64,000 nucleotides of DNA from Paenarthrobacter sp. (GTDB lineage Bacteria; Actinomycetota; Actinomycetes; Actinomycetales; Micrococcaceae), in assembly GCA_031179305.1 (NCBI GenBank), contig JAPSHX010000001.1, forward strand, positions 365,259 through 429,258. The letters are read 5' to 3'. Below are positions 45,475 through 53,579 of this stretch, in pieces. Every line of letters starts with the position of its first letter. Within the stretch, counting starts at the first letter, position 1. The notes beneath the pieces were generated by a model, which was given only the letters and a program-made list of their open reading frames with translations, was not told where the DNA came from and searched no databases. A program made the translations under genes and the position numbers.

Positions 45475-45993
45475 CTATTGGTACCGGCGGCGGTAGACCG
45501 GGTCCAAGGTTTCCGGGGGCACGCCTAGCATTTCTGCGGTGTACTCGACTACGACGTCGTGGACAAGGTCCTGCAGTTCTTCACGGGTAGCAGCGCCTTG
45601 CTCAACCACTCGGCGGTACACCGTGATCATAGGTGCCTCGCCGCGGCCGCCGGGGGTGTAGGAGCCCAAGGGGGCGGTGTTTCCTGTAGCAACCAGCTGC
45701 TCAAGGTTGGGTGGAATCTCATCGACCGCAAAGAGAACGCCGTCGAGCTGTTTGCCCCACATGTCCTGAAGCCGTTCGGCGGAGTCCAGCACCATGTCAT
45801 CAAAGCGTTCCGAGCGGGTGCGGAAGCCGGGGAGATTAGGGAGCATCAACTCCCCACGCAGTCCCCGTCCGTGCCGGTTTCGCCGGCGTCGCCGGAAGCC
45901 CCGCGCTTCCGAACCGGCGTGTTCCTGGGCCTGATCGCCATCGGCGTCAGTCCACCGGATGTTGAACCCGGGAACATGTGGCTGTGACTGCAT
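45475..45993 (-). CDS. Zincin_1 (PF06262-like) family protein lacking the HExxH motif
   Basis: A 172-residue protein. The N-terminal 50 residues are charged (GFRRRRRNRHGRGLRG). The domain runs from PGFRTRSERFDDMVLDSAERL through VDEIPP to a terminal helix with LVHDVVVEYTAEMLGV. In active relatives that helix holds HExxH; here it is H145-D-V-V-V149, so both the catalytic Glu and the second His are missing. I recall the M. tuberculosis homologue Rv3259 being similarly altered. A catalytic metallopeptidase role is therefore doubtful. It converges on DUF5719 with 5 nt between stops. Confidence 0.8.
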   Translation of the reverse strand: MQSQPHVPGFNIRWTDADGDQAQEHAGSEARGFRRRRRNRHGRGLRGELMLPNLPGFRTRSERFDDMVLDSAERLQDMWGKQLDGVLFAVDEIPPNLEQLVATGNTAPLGSYTPGGRGEAPMITVYRRVVEQGAATREELQDLVHDVVVEYTAEMLGVPPETLDPVYRRRYQ

Positions 45994-46135
45994 ATATCGA
46001 CTTTAGTCCTGAGGAACCGCCAGCGCGACATCAAGGGCCCCACCGCGCCGCATCGGGGGATACTCGCGTTGAGTTCGTGGGGCACGGGCGGGCAATGCGC
46101 AATGTATGGGGCCATTGGCGCTAATCTGGGATGTT

Positions 46136-46513
46136 GTGGGTGCCATTCGTCAGTGTTCCAGATCAGCCTGCCGCCAGTCCGCGGTGGCCACTTTGACGTA
46201 CGTGTACGCAGAGTCAACCGCAGTCCTGGGTCCTCTGGCCACGTACGCAGAACCGCATGCGTACGATCTTTGCTCGCAGCACGCAGAATCGCTCACGGTC
46301 CCGCGGGGCTGGGAAGTCCTGCGCCTCGCCATGCCCACAACGCCGCAAGAGCCAGGCCCGGATGACTTGCTGGCACTTGCCAACGCGGTCAGGGAGGCGG
46401 CTTCGGCCACCACCGAAACTTCAGCCCGGCACAGCCACCCTCAGATGGAGCCACCCGCCGGCACCGAAGGCACCCGTCGAGGGCACTTGCGCATCCTCCG
46501 CGAGCCGTCTTAG
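46136..46513 (+). CDS. DUF3499 family protein
   Basis: A 125-residue protein with cysteines in RQCSRSACRQSA and DLCSQHAESLTVPRGWEV, which could form a small zinc site. TLTYVYAESTAVLGPLA between them is the conserved core of actinobacterial DUF3499 (Rv3258c-like). The C-terminal half is low-complexity and hydrophilic. Function unknown. GTG 46136 is my choice; an in-frame ATG at 46106 lacks a ribosome site. It is divergent from the Zincin_1-like gene, as in mycobacteria (Rv3258c-Rv3259). Confidence 0.82.
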   Translation: MGAIRQCSRSACRQSAVATLTYVYAESTAVLGPLATYAEPHAYDLCSQHAESLTVPRGWEVLRLAMPTTPQEPGPDDLLALANAVREAASATTETSARHSHPQMEPPAGTEGTRRGHLRILREPS

Positions 46514-46658
46514 CCGGACGGCCTTCAGCTCCTGAGTTTCGGCTCCCGGACGCATTTCGTCGCCTGGATCAAAACAGGATCTCCCTGCGCGGTAGTCTGG
46601 AATCTGCAGATATATCCGCCAGCGGCGCCATGCCGGCGCCACCCAGGGAGCATCATTC

Positions 46659-46877
46659 ATGCCAAAGGTCAGTCCTGAACTGTTGTCCATCCTGCGCTGC
46701 CCCGTTACGGGTTCACCGCTGGTCCAAGAGGGCGATGAGTTGGTTTCCACCGATGCCGCTGCGGAAGGCGAAAAGCTCCGCTACACCATTGAGGACGGCA
46801 TCCCGCTGCTCCTGCCTCCCGAACTGCTGGCCGCAGCTAATGCGGCAACCTCAGGCCAGCACGATTCCAAGGCCTGA
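46659..46877 (+). CDS. Trm112 family protein
   Basis: A 72-residue protein with the Trm112 start LLSILRCPVTGSPLV and the closing IEDGIPLLLPPE. Trm112 proteins are small zinc-ribbon activators of methyltransferases. Only one cysteine (in RCPVTG) is present, so the zinc knuckle is lost, as in many bacterial members. In relatives it usually adjoins phosphomannomutase; here it lies directly upstream of ahcY (45-nt gap), which removes the S-adenosylhomocysteine that methyltransferases make. Confidence 0.88.
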   Translation: MPKVSPELLSILRCPVTGSPLVQEGDELVSTDAAAEGEKLRYTIEDGIPLLLPPELLAAANAATSGQHDSKA

Positions 46878-46922
46878 GGCGCTTTCTTCCATCAACTTCG
46901 CACGGTACCCCTAAGGACTTCC

Positions 46923-48401
46923 ATGACTTTTGACTTCAAAGTGGCTGATATCACTCTTGCGGAGGCCGGCCGCCACCAAATCCGTCTTGCCGAGCACGAA
47001 ATGCCGGGCCTCATGTCCCTTCGCGCGGAGTTCGGCGCGGAGCAGCCCCTCAAGGGTGCAAGGATTGCCGGTTCCTTGCATATGACGGTCCAAACCGCAG
47101 TGCTCATCGAAACCCTCACTGCCTTGGGCGCAGAAGTTCGCTGGGCTTCCTGCAACATCTTCTCCACCCAGGACGAAGCCGCTGCCGCCGTCGTCGTCGG
47201 CAAGGGCACCCCGGAAAACCCGCAGGGTGTTCCGGTTTTCGCTTGGAAGGGCGAAACACTTGAGGAGTACTGGTGGACTGCGGAGCAGATCCTCACCTGG
47301 CCTGGTGCGGACACCAACCCGGAGTTGGGTCCCAACATGATTCTCGACGACGGCGGCGACGCCACACTGCTGCTGCATAAGGGCGTCGAATTCGAAGCCG
47401 CGGGTGCCGTGCCGACGGCCAGCGAGGATGATCCGGAGGAATACGTCCTCATCCTGGATCTCCTGCGCAGGACCCTTGCCGCTGATCCGCAGAAGTGGAC
47501 CCGCCTGGCTGCCCGCATCGAAGGCGTCACCGAGGAAACCACCACCGGTGTGCACCGCCTGTACCAGCTCGCGGAGCAGGGCAAGCTGCTGTTCCCGGCC
47601 ATCAACGTCAACGACTCCGTCACCAAGAGCAAGTTCGATAACAAGTACGGCATCCGCCACTCCTTGCCGGACGGCATCAACAGGGCCACGGATGTCCTGA
47701 TGGGCGGCAAAGTGGCGGTCGTGTGCGGCTATGGCGACGTCGGCAAGGGCGCCGCTGAGGCGCTGCGTGGACAGGGCTCGCGTGTCATTGTCACTGAAAT
47801 TGATCCTATCTGTGCTCTTCAGGCCGCTATGGACGGCTACCAGGTTGCCAAGCTGGAGACGGTGCTCGCCCAGGGCGACATCTTCATCACAACCACAGGC
47901 AACAAGGACGTCATCATGGCCGAGCACATGCTGGGCATGAAGAACAAAGCGATCGTTGGCAACATCGGCCACTTCGACAACGAAATCGACATCGCCGGGC
48001 TTGCCAGGATTCCGGGCGTCAGGAAAGTTGAGATCAAGCCGCAGGTCCACGAGTGGGTGTTCGAGGCCGGGACGGATTCCGAACGGTCCATCATTGTGCT
48101 GTCCGAGGGCAGGCTGCTCAACCTGGGCAACGCCACGGGCCACCCGTCGTTCGTGATGAGCAACTCGTTCGCCAATCAGACCATTGCGCAGATCGAACTC
48201 TGGACCAAGAAGGACCAGCCCGCCGGTGAGCGCGAGTACCGGAATCAGGTCTACGTCCTTCCCAAGATCCTTGATGAGAAGGTTGCGCGCCTCCACTTGG
48301 ATGCTTTGGGCGTGGAGCTGACGGAATTGAGCAAGGACCAGGCGGACTACCTGGACCTGGATGTTGCGGGTCCGTACAAGCCTGAGCACTACCGCTACTA
48401 A
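46923..48401 (+). CDS. ahcY: Adenosylhomocysteinase
   Basis: A 492-residue NAD-dependent enzyme splitting S-adenosylhomocysteine into adenosine and homocysteine, which relieves product inhibition of methyltransferases. The NAD loop is GYGDVGKG at 269-276; substrate residues lie in [15 protein letters not shown] and [16 protein letters not shown]. The C-terminal [21 protein letters not shown] that closes the neighbouring subunit's NAD site is present. ATG start. I looked for an SAH riboswitch upstream and did not find one. A terminator follows at 48441. Confidence 0.96.
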   Translation: MTFDFKVADITLAEAGRHQIRLAEHEMPGLMSLRAEFGAEQPLKGARIAGSLHMTVQTAVLIETLTALGAEVRWASCNIFSTQDEAAAAVVVGKGTPENPQGVPVFAWKGETLEEYWWTAEQILTWPGADTNPELGPNMILDDGGDATLLLHKGVEFEAAGAVPTASEDDPEEYVLILDLLRRTLAADPQKWTRLAARIEGVTEETTTGVHRLYQLAEQGKLLFPAINVNDSVTKSKFDNKYGIRHSLPDGINRATDVLMGGKVAVVCGYGDVGKGAAEALRGQGSRVIVTEIDPICALQAAMDGYQVAKLETVLAQGDIFITTTGNKDVIMAEHMLGMKNKAIVGNIGHFDNEIDIAGLARIPGVRKVEIKPQVHEWVFEAGTDSERSIIVLSEGRLLNLGNATGHPSFVMSNSFANQTIAQIELWTKKDQPAGEREYRNQVYVLPKILDEKVARLHLDALGVELTELSKDQADYLDLDVAGPYKPEHYRY

Positions 48402-48440
48402 GCTGCATAGTCCGCCCCCGGCGGTACCCAAATCGATGGC

Positions 48441-48477
48441 GAAAGGCCGGGCACGCAACCAGCGTGTCCGGCCTTTC
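48441..48477 (+). terminator. Terminator of ahcY
   Basis: A stem of about 16 bp (gaaaggccgg... with ...ccggcctttc, including one G-U pair) around a 5-nt loop lies 40 nt past the ahcY stop. The T-run is contained in the 3' arm. Confidence 0.8.
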
Positions 48478-48517
48478 CGGTAGAATTGGGTGTTCGGTAA
48501 TGCTTGCGGGGGACAGG

Positions 48518-49744
48518 ATGACGGGAACCATGACGGAAGTCGCCAAACGTAAAAAGGGCAAGATCCTTGCCATCATTGGAGTCTGCGCAGCTATTGTCGT
48601 GGGTGGAATCGGCGTGGTCACGGTGCCGGGCCTGCTGGCAGGTTCTACGCAGGATTCGGCGGTCGCGCCCACTCCTACCGTCGAAGCCAAACCAGTAGAG
48701 TTGGGGATCACCCCGCTTGATGGAGCTGTGGAGTGGAACCCTGTTGTGGGTCCCCAGATCAAAGCAGTCAACGGCAAGCTGAAGGACGTAGTCCTGGCAC
48801 CGGTGGGTGGCGGGACGGCTGTCCAAGGCAAGACCAGCCCTGATGGCAGCACCTGGACCACTCAGGAAGTGCTGAAGTTCAAAACCCAATACAGCTACAC
48901 CTTCACCGTTGTGGATACTGCGGGGAAAGAGACCAGGAAGTCCCAAACCTTCACCACGGTTTCTGCCGCCTACGAGGCCGACGCTTCCATCTACCCCCGC
49001 CACGGCACCACAGCCGGCTCCGGGCAGCCCATTGAAATCAACTTCAGTGAGCCCGTTGTGGACAAGGCGGCAATGGAGAAGCGAGTGGCCATCACGGTCT
49101 CCTCCGGCCAACCCGTGGCCTGGCACTGGTACTCGGACAAGAAGGTCAGAATCCGTCCGGAGGCTTTCTGGGCGTCCGGCACCACCGTCACCGTGGACAT
49201 GAAGCTTTTGGGCGTCGATTTCGGAAACAACATGATCGGCAACGCTGACGTGGTCTCAACGTTCACCACCGGCCCCCAGAGAGTGGCCGTGGTGGACGAC
49301 AAAACCAAGACCATGAACGTGTACTCCGACGGCCAGTTGGTTCACACGGCTCCTGTGTCCCTTGGCGGGGAAGACTGGCTTTCGCCCACCGGGTACGCGG
49401 TGATCATGGAACAGGAACGCCACTCCAACTTCAACGCCGGAACAATTGGCCTGAAGCCCGGTGACAAAGGCTATTACCCGCCCCTCGTAGTGGAATATGC
49501 CAACCGGCTGACGTGGTCCGGCGTGTACGTTCACCAGGCCCTTGAGGCCGCATGGAGCTCCATTGGAGTAGCTAACGTCTCGCATGGCTGCGTGGGCCTG
49601 CTGCCGGCGGATGCTGAGTGGTTCTTCAACAACATGAAGACCGGTGACGTTGTCCAGATCCTGAACACCGGCGCACCGGCAGTGGAGCCGCTGGAAGGCT
49701 TCGGCGACTGGAACATTCCGTGGGCGAGCTACGCCCAGCGGTAG
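48518..49744 (+). CDS. L,D-transpeptidase with N-terminal Ig-like domains
   Basis: A 408-residue exported enzyme. It has a basic start, one membrane helix (KILAIIGVCAAIVVGGIGVV), two Ig-like domains (about 50-250, with IYPRHGTTAGSGQPIEINFS), then a YkuD domain with the catalytic motif VSHGCVGLLPADAEW (Cys358 nucleophile). It forms 3-3 crosslinks in peptidoglycan or anchors proteins, like mycobacterial LdtMt2. I use ATG 48518 after a GGGGGA site; ATG 48500 and the open frame to 48464 are alternatives. Confidence 0.92.
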   Translation: MTGTMTEVAKRKKGKILAIIGVCAAIVVGGIGVVTVPGLLAGSTQDSAVAPTPTVEAKPVELGITPLDGAVEWNPVVGPQIKAVNGKLKDVVLAPVGGGTAVQGKTSPDGSTWTTQEVLKFKTQYSYTFTVVDTAGKETRKSQTFTTVSAAYEADASIYPRHGTTAGSGQPIEINFSEPVVDKAAMEKRVAITVSSGQPVAWHWYSDKKVRIRPEAFWASGTTVTVDMKLLGVDFGNNMIGNADVVSTFTTGPQRVAVVDDKTKTMNVYSDGQLVHTAPVSLGGEDWLSPTGYAVIMEQERHSNFNAGTIGLKPGDKGYYPPLVVEYANRLTWSGVYVHQALEAAWSSIGVANVSHGCVGLLPADAEWFFNNMKTGDVVQILNTGAPAVEPLEGFGDWNIPWASYAQR

Positions 49745-49778
49745 TCCTGCCGTTAAGATTGTCGAAGCCCGGCAACGG

Positions 49779-50249
49779 ATGTTCGATCCAGACCTCGCAT
49801 TCACAGCGGAGCACCTTTCCGAGCGCATAACGGCCGCCGCACAAGGTGATGCGTCCACGGTCCTGGCCACCGACGTCGAAACTCTCCATGGAGAAGTCCG
49901 CGCACTCCTGACGGAGGTTAGCGAAGAACTACGCGCCTCCTACGGGGCCGAGGACAAGCCAAGGCTCGACGCCGGCCGCCAACCGGGTGCCGACGCCAGG
50001 TTGGGCGGCGCTGATCTGATGGGAGCCGACCTCTCCAGCGCGCTCTACCTGACCCAACCGCAGATCAACGCCGCTGAAGGCGACCCCTCCACCCAGCTAC
50101 CCCACGACTCACAAGACCGGATCACTGGTGACTGCAGCGGTATCGGGACTAGCCGGTCGGCCGGCGTCCGGCAGCGTGCGTCTAAGCGAGGAACGAGCGA
50201 GCGCGCCGAGGACGGCGGCCGACCGGCGATGGCTGGCGTCGGCCGGTAG
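49779..50249 (+). pseudogene. Decayed pentapeptide-repeat protein gene
   Basis: The frame codes for 156 residues. The first ~65 resemble the middle part of actinobacterial pentapeptide-repeat proteins with a Cys-rich head (HLSERITAAAQGDASTVL). Then RLGGADLMGADLSSALYL holds only a few repeats, followed by the usual ending LTQPQINAAEGDPSTQLP. The remaining ~50 residues run into a palindromic sequence and are probably not real. Compared with the family as I recall it, the N-terminal Cys-rich half and most repeats are gone, which suggests 5' loss plus internal deletion. A short functional remnant cannot be excluded. Confidence 0.6.
50153..50226. repeat. Inverted repeat inside the pentapeptide remnant
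   Basis: Arms of 17 nt (50153-50169 and 50210-50226) pair with a single mismatch around a 40-nt centre rich in gcga/cgag motifs. A short dyad cactaa-ccg-ttagtg follows at 50256-50270, over the RDD stop. The region marks where the pentapeptide gene has lost its normal end. Confidence 0.7.
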
Positions 50250-50257
50250 CGGGGGCA

Positions 50258-51061
50258 CTAACCGTTAGTGAACGGCAGCTTCCTGAGTCGTTCCCCTACG
50301 GTCGCGTTTCGCTGCTCCGCTTGGCGGAGCCGTGTGAGTTCGCGGTTGCGCCGTTCCCCGAGGACTGCTCCTATGTAGTCTTCGGGGATGGTGCCGGCCG
50401 GCGGGGGTGGGGCGACGTACCTTGCGAGTTCCGATGCGAGCGAGGCAGCCATGTTAATGCGTGAGGCGGGTGCCATCAGGTAGGCCTGCTGCACGAAGGT
50501 TCCTGCCCGGCGAGCGGTGGCATCCGGTACCCTGCCGATATCTGCCATGGCCACCCATGCTTGCAAATGGTGCGGGGCTACGGGCATGATGCGGGGCGTT
50601 GAGGGTACTCGTTGCCGGAGGGAGTAGGTGCCCGCAACGATGTCGCCGAGGCGCTTGGATTTGTCGTTGAACAGTGCAACTCCGATTGCGAGGCCGCCGA
50701 AGGTCAGGTAGATCTCCAGGAATCCGAGGAGCCCGCGGATGAGGGCGTGCCGAAAACGGATGGATCCGCCGTCGTCGCGCACTATGCGGAGCCCTGTTGC
50801 GAGCTTTCCCAAGGATCGCCCCCGTGTCAGGGTTTCCACGGTCACGGGGACGATGACCACCGAGAATATGACGCTGCCGAGGACCATTGCCTGTATGGCT
50901 GCGTCGTCGAGATCGCGGGAGGCGCTCGTGATCAGGATGATCAGCAGTATGGCAAGGACGACTTGGGAGATGACGTCCAGGACGAGCCCCAGCGCACGCG
51001 CTGCGAAGGAGGCCGGGCGAAGTTCGAGGACCACGGCCTCGCCTGTGATGATTGAACTCAT
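50258..51061 (-). CDS. RDD family membrane protein
   Basis: A protein of 267 residues. The RDD domain (about 15-150) starts LELRPASFAARALGLVLDV with the conserved Arg, carries two to three membrane helices and the RGRSLGKLATGLRIVRDDGG block. A cytoplasmic C-terminal half has APPPPAGTIPEDYIGAVLGE and charged helices. The role is unknown, although some RDD proteins work as sodium/proton antiporters. ATG 51061 is used after a gggggcagg site; ATG 51073 is possible. Divergent from the SpoIIM-like gene. Confidence 0.88.
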   Translation of the reverse strand: MSSIITGEAVVLELRPASFAARALGLVLDVISQVVLAILLIILITSASRDLDDAAIQAMVLGSVIFSVVIVPVTVETLTRGRSLGKLATGLRIVRDDGGSIRFRHALIRGLLGFLEIYLTFGGLAIGVALFNDKSKRLGDIVAGTYSLRQRVPSTPRIMPVAPHHLQAWVAMADIGRVPDATARRAGTFVQQAYLMAPASRINMAASLASELARYVAPPPPAGTIPEDYIGAVLGERRNRELTRLRQAEQRNATVGERLRKLPFTNG

Positions 51062-51166
51062 GCCTGCCCCCATGTTTCGCCAACGCTTCGGGCCACTCGA
51101 CTGCCCGCTGCAACGAGTCTAGCGGCGGGCTGACCTGCCGGTGGATACAGGCGCTAGGGTGGTGGC

Positions 51167-52162
51167 GTGGACATCGATGCCTTCTCGGCCGTACATGGGG
51201 ACAAATGGTCGCGGCTTCATTTCCTGGCGCATAAGCGAAGGCTTACGGGCGCCGAAGCGGATGAACTCCTGCGCCTGTACCAGACAGTGTCCGCGCACTT
51301 GTCCCTGATCCGGTCCGTGGCGCCCGAGACAGGGTTGTCGGCATCCTTGTCTGCAGCGTTGGCTCAGGCCCGGACTAGGTTCACGGGGGCCCGCTCCAAT
51401 TTCATGGAGGACCTGGCACGGTTCTTCGTGATTTCCCTTCCCGCGGCCTTCTACCGGATCCGATGGTTGACCATTTGGTGCGGGCTTGCCTTCGTCCTGG
51501 TGGCGGGCGCCTATGCCTTGTGGATTGGCACTTCACCGGAGGCGCTGAGGGCCGTGGCGTCCAGCGATGCCAAGGTGCAGCAGTATGTGGACGAAGACTT
51601 CATCGACTACTACTCCGAGAACCCCGCGGCCTCGTTCGCCGGCTTGGTGTGGACGAACAATGCGTGGATTTCCGCACAAGCTGTGGCTTTTGGCATTACC
51701 GGATTCTGGGTGCCCTTCATCTTGTTCATGAACGCGCAGGCGCTGGGAATCGCGGCGGGACTTTTCCTGGCCACGGGGAAGATGGACATCTTCTTCAGCT
51801 ACATCCTTCCGCACGGCCTCATGGAACTCACTGCTGTCTTCATTGCCTGCGCGGCGGGGCTAAAGATTTTCTGGGCTATGGTTCGGCCCGGACCGCGGAC
51901 AAGGCTGCAAGCTGTGGCTGATGAAGGCCGGTCGCTGATTACCGTTGCTTTGGGATTGGTGCTCGTCCTGCTGGTTTCGGGCATTGTTGAAGGCTTTGTG
52001 ACGCCGAGCCCCCTTCCCGTATGGGCTAAGATCACCATCGGTGCTCTGGTTTTGGCCGGGTACTGGGTCTACACGTTGGTGCTCGGTGGGAAGGCAGTCC
52101 GCGCGGGCGTTACAGGAGATATGGATGCCAACGACGCCGGGTATCGCAGCATTGCATCGTAG
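51167..52162 (+). CDS. Stage II sporulation protein M (SpoIIM/DUF95) family protein
   Basis: A 331-residue membrane protein with a cytoplasmic N-terminal helix bundle (~80 residues) and about five to six membrane helices. Family marks are YYSENPAASFAGLVWTNN, the helix FGITGFWVPFILFMNAQALG and SYILPHGLMELTAVFIACAAG, the last carrying the conserved HGxxE. Non-sporulating actinobacteria keep such proteins beside RDD, MoxR and DUF58 genes; function is unknown. GTG start, with the RDD gene divergent. Confidence 0.9.
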   Translation: MDIDAFSAVHGDKWSRLHFLAHKRRLTGAEADELLRLYQTVSAHLSLIRSVAPETGLSASLSAALAQARTRFTGARSNFMEDLARFFVISLPAAFYRIRWLTIWCGLAFVLVAGAYALWIGTSPEALRAVASSDAKVQQYVDEDFIDYYSENPAASFAGLVWTNNAWISAQAVAFGITGFWVPFILFMNAQALGIAAGLFLATGKMDIFFSYILPHGLMELTAVFIACAAGLKIFWAMVRPGPRTRLQAVADEGRSLITVALGLVLVLLVSGIVEGFVTPSPLPVWAKITIGALVLAGYWVYTLVLGGKAVRAGVTGDMDANDAGYRSIAS

Positions 52163-52302
52163 ACCTTACAGTTACGTTTCAATCTGGTCGCAGCCGGGGT
52201 GGCACCGCGTGTCAGTGTAATGCCGGGCGGTAGGCTCGAATGCAGACAAGAGAGCCGGCAGCAAGCAATCGCCGGTGGATGCCTACGGAAGTGAAACCCG
52301 CT

Positions 52303-53526
52303 GTGAGCGACAAGAGCCCAAAACCACAAGAACCGGACACGGACGTCCATGAGGACCCCAATGAACCGGCCTTCGACTGGATGAAGCCGAAGACGTCCAG
52401 TGGTGCATCTGCGGCCACTCCTGCAGCCAGCACCGGATCTGCGGCCGGCACCGGAGCCACACACAAGACCGGGGCAACGCCGTCGGCCGCGAAGCCGTCA
52501 GTCAACACTGCGTCAACTCCCACTACCGCGACGCCTGCCACCGGCCAGCCCGGGAGCCGCGCGGACCGCAAAGCTGCAGAAGCGGCGGAGGGGGAAGTCG
52601 AGCCGCCGCTGTTCGCCGACACCCTCGCGGGCGCTTCCAGCACCAAGCAGCCGGCGCACTACTCAGAACCCCTGCCGACGTCGGCTCTTCAGATACGTCC
52701 TCCGGAAGACGAAGTGGCGCGACGAAACGCTGAACGCGAGCAAGCAGCAAAGGTGAAACCGATCGGCCCGCGGATCTTCCAGGTGCTTTTGGCGGTTTTC
52801 TACCCGGTGATCCTGTTGGTGCTTGCCGTGCGGGCAGTCACCAGCCCGCTGTTTCTCTGGGTGGAGTACAACCGCCCGGGCTTCCCCGGCGACGGCTACG
52901 GTTTCAGCACTGATGACCGTATGACGTATGGCTCATATGCGGTTGATTACCTCAGTAACTGGGCCGGCCCGCGCTACCTGGGAGGCTTGGTCAACCAGGA
53001 CGGCGACAAGCTCTTCACCGACAGCGAAGTGTCGCACATGGCCGACGTGAAGCTGGTCATTCTGTCCTCCTTCGGGGCCGGGCTTTTGCTCATCATCCTC
53101 AGCATCATCGCCATCCTGTATCTGCGTAAGAGAAGCACGGGCGGGATCCGCCGCGGACTCTTTGCCGGTTCAATCGTCACGCTGGTCGTCATTATTGGCC
53201 TCGCCGTTTTGGCCGTCCTGAGCTGGCAGCAGTTCTTTACCGAGTTCCACCGCATCTTCTTCGCGAATGGAACGTGGACATTCTCGCTGGAAGACACCCT
53301 CATCCGGCTCTTCCCGGGACAGTTCTGGATTGACGCGGGCATTGTCATCGGGGCACTGGTGTTCCTCGCAGCGACGCTGACATTCATCTTCACGTGGCCT
53401 ACCAAGCGGCGTCGCGGCCTTGCGACGGCACAAACAGACGAGGACCGCGAGGAACTTGGCGAGGCGGCTTCCACGAACGACGACGCCGACAGCCTCCGCA
53501 AGGAACCCACAGGAATTACGCGCTAG
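52303..53526 (+). CDS. TIGR01906 family membrane protein (DUF1461)
   Basis: A protein of 407 residues. The first ~150 are a cytoplasmic Ala/Thr/Pro-rich tail with KxS repeats, the rest a four-to-five-helix membrane domain. Family marks are FHRIFFANGTWTFSLEDTLIRLFPGQFW (in two parts FHRIFFANGTWTF and LEDTLIRLFPGQFW) and the extracytoplasmic DVKLVILSS region. Function unknown. The frame opens at 52240; I use GTG 52303, which gives a natural SDKSPKPQ start, but the ribosome site is weak. ATG 52279 is an alternative. Confidence 0.82.
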   Translation: MSDKSPKPQEPDTDVHEDPNEPAFDWMKPKTSSGASAATPAASTGSAAGTGATHKTGATPSAAKPSVNTASTPTTATPATGQPGSRADRKAAEAAEGEVEPPLFADTLAGASSTKQPAHYSEPLPTSALQIRPPEDEVARRNAEREQAAKVKPIGPRIFQVLLAVFYPVILLVLAVRAVTSPLFLWVEYNRPGFPGDGYGFSTDDRMTYGSYAVDYLSNWAGPRYLGGLVNQDGDKLFTDSEVSHMADVKLVILSSFGAGLLLIILSIIAILYLRKRSTGGIRRGLFAGSIVTLVVIIGLAVLAVLSWQQFFTEFHRIFFANGTWTFSLEDTLIRLFPGQFWIDAGIVIGALVFLAATLTFIFTWPTKRRRGLATAQTDEDREELGEAASTNDDADSLRKEPTGITR

Positions 53527-53579
53527 CAGGTACGTCCCGTGCCGTGCTGCATCTGCGGTGGCCCAGCCAAGCGGGGAAT

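Noticed and set aside
46860..46922. Possible SAH riboswitch in front of ahcY.
   Set aside because: The gap is only 45 nt and shows no stem pattern like the known SAH aptamer.
46911..48458. A 515-codon frame opposite ahcY.
   Set aside because: Antisense shadow of a highly conserved enzyme; composition is Gly/Val/His rich without any fold signal.
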